Below are positions 57,887 through 64,000 of a stretch of 64,000 nucleotides of DNA, in pieces. The stretch is taken from positions 106,362,389-106,426,388 of the forward strand of contig NC_135716.1 in the NCBI RefSeq assembly GCF_964656455.1, given 5' to 3'. Below the pieces are notes generated by a model, which saw nothing but the letters and a program-made list of their open reading frames with translations, had not been told where the DNA came from and made no database searches. The position numbers were made by a program, and so were the translations under genes. How positions within the stretch are numbered: the stretch's first letter is position 1; each line of letters begins with the position of its first letter. Source of the DNA: Halichoerus grypus. Its lineage: Eukaryota; Chordata; Mammalia; Carnivora; Phocidae.

Positions 57887-58560
57887 ATTCAACATATACT
57901 TATGGCCTACCTACTATGTGCCAGGACTAAATGAAAAGGCAGGCAGGTTTTACCCTCATGTAGTATGGGGTTTCATTGGGAGACATATATTAATTATTCA
58001 AACAAAGAATTGCAAAATGGCAATAGTGATGAGTGGCATCCAAGAGAGGCACAGCGTGCAATATGAACAATGAAAAAGCAGTGACCAAACCGGGCTTGAG
58101 GCATGAGAGTAAGAGCGAATGAAAGGAAGTGTGTGCCCGGTGTGGTGGGCTGGGAGATGGGAGTGGCAGAGAGGACAGGACTCCAGGGGCAGGGACAGCG
58201 TGTACAAAGGCCCTTGTGCTGGAAGGAAGTATGCAGAAGACAGAAGACCCTTGAAAATGGCCATTCTGGCTGGAGTAAAGAGAATAAGAGGAAGACTGAG
58301 TAGAGGCAAGGTCAGACTGGACAGGGGCCAGCTTGCGTCTTTAGGTTCATTAAAGCACTTTTACTTTATCCTAAAAAGGAATCAAAAGCCATTGGGTGGT
58401 TTACAAGTGTGTTGTGATGCAGTGAAACTCATGTATAAATAGAACATATATAGAATATAACATGTATAAATTAGAAAAATATGTACAGGATAGGATGGAT
58501 GATATATGAGGCATGAGGGAAACCAAGGTGTCAAGGATGACACTCAGGTGTAGAGATAAG
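57887..58560 (-). mobile_element. L2 LINE 3' portion, antisense
   Basis: The plus strand reads as reverse-complement L2 from its very end: 'cttattcaacatatacttatgg', 'ctactatgtgccaggac', then 'tgtacaaaggcccttgtgctgg' (58200), 'tttactttatcctaaaaag' (58358) and 'ccaaggtgtcaaggatgacactcagg' (58523). The open frames at 57998-58442 on both strands fall inside it. Confidence 0.8.
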
Positions 58561-59824
58561 GTAACTAGCCAAGAGTCAAGAACTTGGTGCGCCTATTTAC
58601 AAATGCAAGCTCTTCCCATTATAAGATAACCATAAACATTTCTGCTTCAAAACAGAGTTTCACTTAGAGAAAAAGAATCCAGCAATCTGCTCAACCAGGT
58701 TTATGAGAGATTCTTTCTCTCCTTGTTTGCAATATCTGCCTTTTAAAATCAGAACCATTTCCCTTTAAGAATTTTCCCAAACATGTGTTACTGAGACAGA
58801 AATCAATACAAAATTGCCCTGAAATACAGTTAAAACCTTGTCAAAACCATATAGTTATGCTGCATTTCAGATATATTCCTTCCTATGATAATTAAATATT
58901 TTTGATGACCAGATATACTTCGTGGACTTGCTAGACAGCACTACTTAATGTGACTACAGTTTTGAATATTTGGTGAGATTTTTCACATTAACCAAAGTTC
59001 TAGTAGCTTATTAGTGCCTGTGAAAGGTAAGAAAGAAAGGAAAGGTGTAGTTAGCCAAAGGCTGGTTTTTATTTAGTGGATCCTATTTTTGTATCTTCTT
59101 TTCTCACACTGCAGATCCCTAAGACAGATATAACTTTACCAAAATACCTATTGTGCTTTGCAGCTGTGTGATACATGCTTTCCTAGTTATGGATTCACAA
59201 ATACCATGTCTTAGCTTAGCTAACAAGGCTTTTTTTTTTTTTTTCTTAAATGAGGCAGAATAGTTAAGTGAAAGCCCCTTAATTTGAGCATGAGCGCTTC
59301 ATTCCAATTAAGCCTGAAGAATCAAAGAAAAGAGAGTTGATTTCATTTTTTTTCCTGAAGTGAAAAGTAGGCAGCACACTCAAAGATGAAAACGGTACAG
59401 TAGCATCTGCAAATCACACATGTTTATTTAGAACTTAGGTCAAATGTGAAAAACTCTATAAAGTATGGCATGAAAAAATGAAACTAATACAAAATTTAGT
59501 AACGCATTAACAAGTAAATGGGATGTATTTGGCCAATGTATGTGTTATTGGCCTTAAAATCACAGGTGTTCAAAAGCCATCAATGGCACCACTTCACGAT
59601 TGGCAACAATGTGCTGTGCACCACTTTGTAATACTGGAAAGTAGCATACAATTACCATCACTTTTATTAATGTTTCTTCTGACCCTGTTGATAAAGTCGC
59701 CATTTCTAGAAACAATTTTACTGTTTGAGAAATGTAGACCTATAGCCAGTTAATCTATGCCACCACCTGTGTTGTTGGCTTAGTCCTATTGAGTTAATTA
59801 CTACTGTGTCTAATTAGCCAAGGA
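58561..59824. other. Unassigned sequence
   Basis: No recognised repeat or gene. Poly(T) at 59229-59244. 59400-59800 is repeat-free and evenly AT-rich. Confidence 0.4.
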
Positions 59825-60165
59825 CATTAGTTAGGGTAGACTAGGACATGCTGGAGAAATATATTCACTCAGAGATCTCAGTCACTTTACACAAGCAGCA
59901 TATATTTCTCACTCATGCTATATGTACAGGTCTGGGTGGGGATGGGTGGGCAGTGGGCCACTAAGGGACTCAGGCTGACACTCTTGCAACTATCTGGTGA
60001 TACTCCCATCCCAACGAGTAGCTTCCAGGGCCTGCCTCTAAGTACCTCAGACCTACGTCATTTCCACTGCCAGCCAGAACTCATCATCCAACTTCAAACT
60101 AATTTCAAGGGATGCTGGGAAAAGTAGGGAGCACATGGAATATTTAGTAAGCACTACTGTATTTG
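59825..60165 (+). mobile_element. Unnamed old interspersed repeat, copy 2
   Basis: 'tagggtagactaggacatgctgg', 'tttctcactcatgctatatgtacagg', 'ggactcaggctgac' and 'cagccagaactcatcatccaac' through 'aagggatgctgggaaaagtaggg' parallel the copy at 55903. The 5' and middle parts are better preserved here. Confidence 0.6.
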
Positions 60166-61019
60166 TTACACTCCATTAGCCAGGTCTCTACAATAGAAGA
60201 TTGACCAGATGGAAAACTTTGACTGAAATTTTTTTTAAAAAAGAATCTTGAGCATGATTTCACAAGAGGAACGTCATGAAGTTTCAGCATTAAAAAGAGA
60301 TTCTGTCTAGGCTGAAGAGGGAACACAATGGCCATGGTTATTACAGAAGATTGATGTAAAGTAATGAAGTAGTAGAAGGAAAAAAAGAAGAACAACCTAA
60401 GATTCCACACCCATAGAAGAAGGAAGCTAAATAAACTAATTAACAAAGATGACCTTGAAAGAATAAAGAAAAAATGAAAATGGAATATAACATCTCAGCG
60501 CCTTGGTTTCCTCATGAGAAGATTTGACATCACATGATGAATCACAGGATAATTCTGAATAAAGCAATGATACATCTGCAGGGAACTGAAGGCAATTCCA
60601 ACTATGGCATTTTAAACCAAGGAAAATCCAGGTCATATCAAGGGGATACAATAACCTGGGAATTTGTGAAGGATTTGAAAATAGAGAAGAAGGTGTATAT
60701 TAAAAAGATAAAACATAATTTTGGCGATTTAATGGATGTAAACGTAATTCAAAGAGTAGGAATGAACCACAATGACCCTGAAAGCTGTGTTACCATGGCG
60801 TGTGGGCATTTGAGGGAAAAAAAGGAGAGAGAATGCTGAATGTAGAGAACATAGGAGAAAAAAGAGTATGAAGGAAAGAACATTCACTTCTTATATTTTT
60901 AAATTTGGCAACATGCATCTATATATGAATGGTGCAATACATTTTCCGCTATTTTACTTTTCATCACAATAATAGTGAAATAGCAATAATTTAAGTTGAT
61001 TGTAAATCTCTATGTAATT
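60166..61019. other. Unassigned sequence
   Basis: A/G-rich on the plus strand. A 101-codon plus frame at 60534-60839 resembles no known protein and lacks supporting signals. No repeat is recognised. Confidence 0.4.
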
Positions 61020-61170
61020 ACTGAACATACATTATATAATTTTACATTCACAACATATTATGATCCAACTTATTATGACAAATTATGGCTTACAAATGAC
61101 AAGCAACTTACCAAGATCAAACAGTTCATAAACTGGATTTGAGCCAGGTTTATTGAAACCAGAGACTGTC
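61020..61170 (-). mobile_element. MIR SINE fragment, antisense, strongly diverged
   Basis: 'acaagcaacttaccaagatcaaacagttcataaactggatttgagccagg' recalls antisense MIR around the conserved core. The left half is AT-rich and unclear. Confidence 0.5.
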
Positions 61171-63179
61171 AATAAAACTTTTCCTCTTGACCTCTCTATT
61201 TTCTATTTTTCTTTTATCCCCATTTCCTTTTTTCCAACTTTTTCCCATCTATATATGCCACACTCTAGAGTTCTGAAAGCACCTATCCCCATAAAAAATA
61301 AAAATCAGGCTATATTGTACAAATTAAATTTGAGGGAGACAACCTAGGGAGTAAATGTGCAGGTCCTAATTTTTTCCAATTCAAATCCTATCACAACGCT
61401 TATTGGGTTTACTAGGGAAATGAAACAAAGAATGAAGGGAGAACACAAAGACCACCATATTCAACTCAGACATCAAACTGTGACTTCACAATTACTAAAC
61501 AACTAGTTGAAAAGCAAAATGGCAGCTTATCAATTAAGTAGAAATGGCTAGGGCCGCACAATCCCTACACACATTATCAATTCTGGGAAATGGAAAGTAA
61601 TAGATCATCTTGGGATTTTAATTGTAGAGAAATTACAAGGTACTTTTCTCTTTTTTTCCTAGTCTCGTCCAGGATTTCATATTTTTAGGCATTTGTCTGG
61701 TATTTTAAGTTTTCATCTCATAACTTAAGCTCTATGGAATAATATTTCATTTCATTCTGTTGTTTATTATTGCAAAATATAATATTACCCAGAGTATTTC
61801 AACTGCCTGATTAATTTCCGCTTGAAGTCTCCTGGATATTACTTTAAAATTACTAAAAATGACTTACAGACTTCAGTGAAATCCTACCTCCCTTTGCCCA
61901 ACCCCAACTCCTGCTTTTCTCTTCCTTCGTTTATTGAACCTCAAAGTCAATAACAACCTTGACAAATATGGCATATGCAATGGACACAATCTGATAAAGA
62001 TGGCAGAAACCTTGTTTTCAGGGTCCTTCATAATACCGGGAAGTACAGCAAGATGTTTGGAAACCCCAAAGAGGAAAAGCGATTTTTACAAGTAGGTTAC
62101 AATTTTTATTGACCTCCATCCTGAGTCCAATATCTTTGTTCTAAAGAGTGGAACTAGCCCTTATGAAAGAAAATCTCTTCATGTTAGAAATCCCAGCTGC
62201 CTTGTTTTCCCCAACTAAGTTATGTGTAAAACATAAAGAGAATTCTTAGATCTGCTGGGATATAGGGTTGCTAGGGTGACTGTTAAAGAAAGTGAGCCCG
62301 AGACTATCAGAGATCAATAAGAAAGGGAAGGCACTAGGGGCTAAAGTTAGAAATATTAAATCTTTGGACAAGACCTTTTTCTCTAAAGCTTAGAGATCTA
62401 ATTGGTTTTCTTGGTTTTATCTCTCAGCAATGGTTACCTAACACACGGACACCTCTTTTCAGATCATACACTTGTTATCTATCTCCTTTTTTTTTTTTTT
62501 TTTGTATTTCTTCAAGACAGACATGAGATGAGTAAAAATTCATAACCAGGAAAGAGGTGCTGTTTCATATTCTATAACTCCCGTTATCTCCTCATTGGGT
62601 CCGAAAATTTATCTTCTTTGCTTATTTCTTTCCTATAGTCCCTTCAAGAAAAAGAAAAATGCCCCTAAACTTCAAACTAAAACCTCCTCACACTATACAC
62701 AGACATCCCCAAGTACATAAATAATAATGAACTGAAACTGAAAATATCCTAACACTATTGTAAAACTGTATTTGTCACTCTATGCAGTGTTTCTATGTGG
62801 GAAGGAGGAAAAAAGAGGAAAAGGAATGAGAAGGCATTACCTACCTCTTAAAATCCCTGACTAGAAGTGACTCATATAAATTCCATTGATAAGAACTCAG
62901 CACTTGACCATACCTGGATATAAGAGGGGCTGGGACTTACGGTCCCTGGTTGGGCGGCTGCATCGCAGTAATAACTTCATAGTGTACAGTCTATAACATA
63001 GATTCTATAGCATGAACAGGAAATCACAGATTCTGGTGGATAGCTGGCTATCTACAATATTATTTAAATATTAACATAAATATAAATAAGTAAATAACCA
63101 TAAATAAAATATAATAAATATGCAATTAAATCTATGATGTTATGCTATGGTTTGATTTATTTTTCTTGGCTGATTCCAC
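61171..63179. other. Unassigned sequence
   Basis: About 2 kb without a recognised gene or repeat. Poly(T) at 62487-62504; ATAAATA-rich low-complexity sequence at 63060-63125. Confidence 0.4.
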
Positions 63180-64000
63180 CAAAGGTTTATTTATTGTAAG
63201 CTTATAATGTGACTAGACACTCTTCTAGGTATTGGAGATACAGTAATGAATAAAATAGACAAAAATTGCATACTGCATGAAGCTTGCATCTTAGTAAGGT
63301 ATAAGCAGAAACTAAGGAAAATCTATAGTAAATTCTATAGTAGAATTAAAAGAGATAAGTACCAGGAAGAAAAAATGAAGTGGAGAAAAGGGATAGGAAA
63401 TGTGGGAAGTGACTTTTGTAGGATAGTCAGGAAGGGCTACTGAAAAGGTGCTATTTGAATAGACCTGATTAGGAAGACAGCCATGTGCCATCAGGATAAC
63501 AGCGCAAGTGCAGCTGGTATGTACAAGGAGCACAGAGGTCTTGTGTGGCTAGACTGGAGTAAATAAAAAGGAGGGTTCTAGGAGATAAATTCATGAAGCG
63601 AGAGAGTACACCATAAGGTCTTATACCTAGATAAGGACTTTGGCTTTGACTCCAGAGTAAAAGTTCATGTGAAGGTTTTGAGCAAAAGAGTGGCATGTTC
63701 TGCTTTACGTCTTAAGAGAATCACTCCGGGGGTAGAGCTGAAAACAGATGTAAGCAAGACAAGGTAGAAGCCTGTAGACCAGTTGGGGGAGTATTAAAAT
63801 AATCCAGGTAGGCAATGATGGTAGTTTCGATCAGGGTGCCAGCACAAGCGGTGGTGAGACGTGGTTGGGTCCTTGGTATGTTTTCATAGAGCCAGAACGA
63901 TTTTCTGAGCATTCAGATGTGGGCATGACGTAAATCAAAGAGTCTAATGATTTTTGATCTAAGCAACTGAAAGACAGTGTTGCCATTGAGGGAAGAGAAA
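63180..64000 (-). mobile_element. L2 LINE, antisense, cut by the window end
   Basis: Reverse-complement L2 in order from its 3' end: 'tattggagatacagtaatgaataaaatagac' (63230), 'catgaagcttgcatc', 'gatagtcaggaagggc' (63422), 'gactttggctttgactcc' (63636), 'ggttttgagcaaaagagtggcatg' (63676), 'agaccagttgggggagtattaaaataatccagg' (63777) and 'gcaactgaaagacagtgttgcc' (63963). Over 800 bp is present and it continues beyond the window. Confidence 0.82.

Noticed and set aside
60534..60839. 101-codon plus frame
   Set aside because: No recognisable motif and A-rich composition; likely chance.

Overview
The window looks like AT-rich, non-coding nuclear DNA from a placental mammal, almost certainly a carnivoran. 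The diagnostic elements are 17 tRNA-derived Can-SINE copies. They show a tRNA-like head with A-box and B-box-like blocks, a CT-rich linker and an AATAAA/poly(A) tail, or the reverse complement of these. Their head and linker sequences resemble caniform SINEs of the bear/seal/mustelid type rather than the dog SINEC_Cf type. A young L1 3' UTR at 43.6-44.0 kb also looks carnivoran. The species assignment is inference from remembered repeat families; no search was run.

No protein-coding gene, exon chain, tRNA, rRNA or CRISPR array could be supported. The longest open frames (164, 139 and 132 codons) lie in repeats, microsatellite sequence or unremarkable DNA, and none resembles a protein I recognise. 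I therefore report no CDS. The window is best read as intergenic or deep intronic sequence.

Layout: 0-3.4 kb holds a sense L1 3' fragment, antisense old L1M-like sequence and a double SINE insertion. 3.4-6.0 kb is mostly unassigned with one MIR. 6.0-7.3 kb has a MER5-like DNA transposon carrying a 55-bp L1 stub and a SINE, followed by two more SINEs. 7.2-14.2 kb is a thick LINE block: a 5'-truncated sense L1 (8.3-11.66 kb, three SINEs inside) lies within older antisense L1M sequence with two further SINEs. 14.2-33.8 kb is different: I see no SINE and no L1, only ancient L2, MIR, MLT1, MER5 and hAT relics and long unassigned stretches. 33.8-41.8 kb is rich in L2 and MIR, including a roughly 2.3-kb sense L2 relic split by two SINEs. 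43.6-44.0 kb is a recent 5'-truncated L1 with an 18-bp target-site duplication. 46-49 kb holds a SINE, two hAT-type elements, an L2 and a MIR split by a palindromic element. 51-64 kb holds three SINEs, several microsatellites, two copies of an unnamed old repeat, and two antisense L2 blocks, the last cut by the window end.

There are no interacting genes to describe. What can be read is insertion history: nested elements, target-site duplications and the contrast between the repeat-dense block and the 20-kb interval lacking SINEs and L1s. I found no evidence of a new biological system. The most useful leads are that interval, a pair of homeobox-type sites inside it, and several clean nested insertions. 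Repeat family names and boundaries come from memory of consensus sequences and are approximate to some tens of bases, unless a target-site duplication fixes them.
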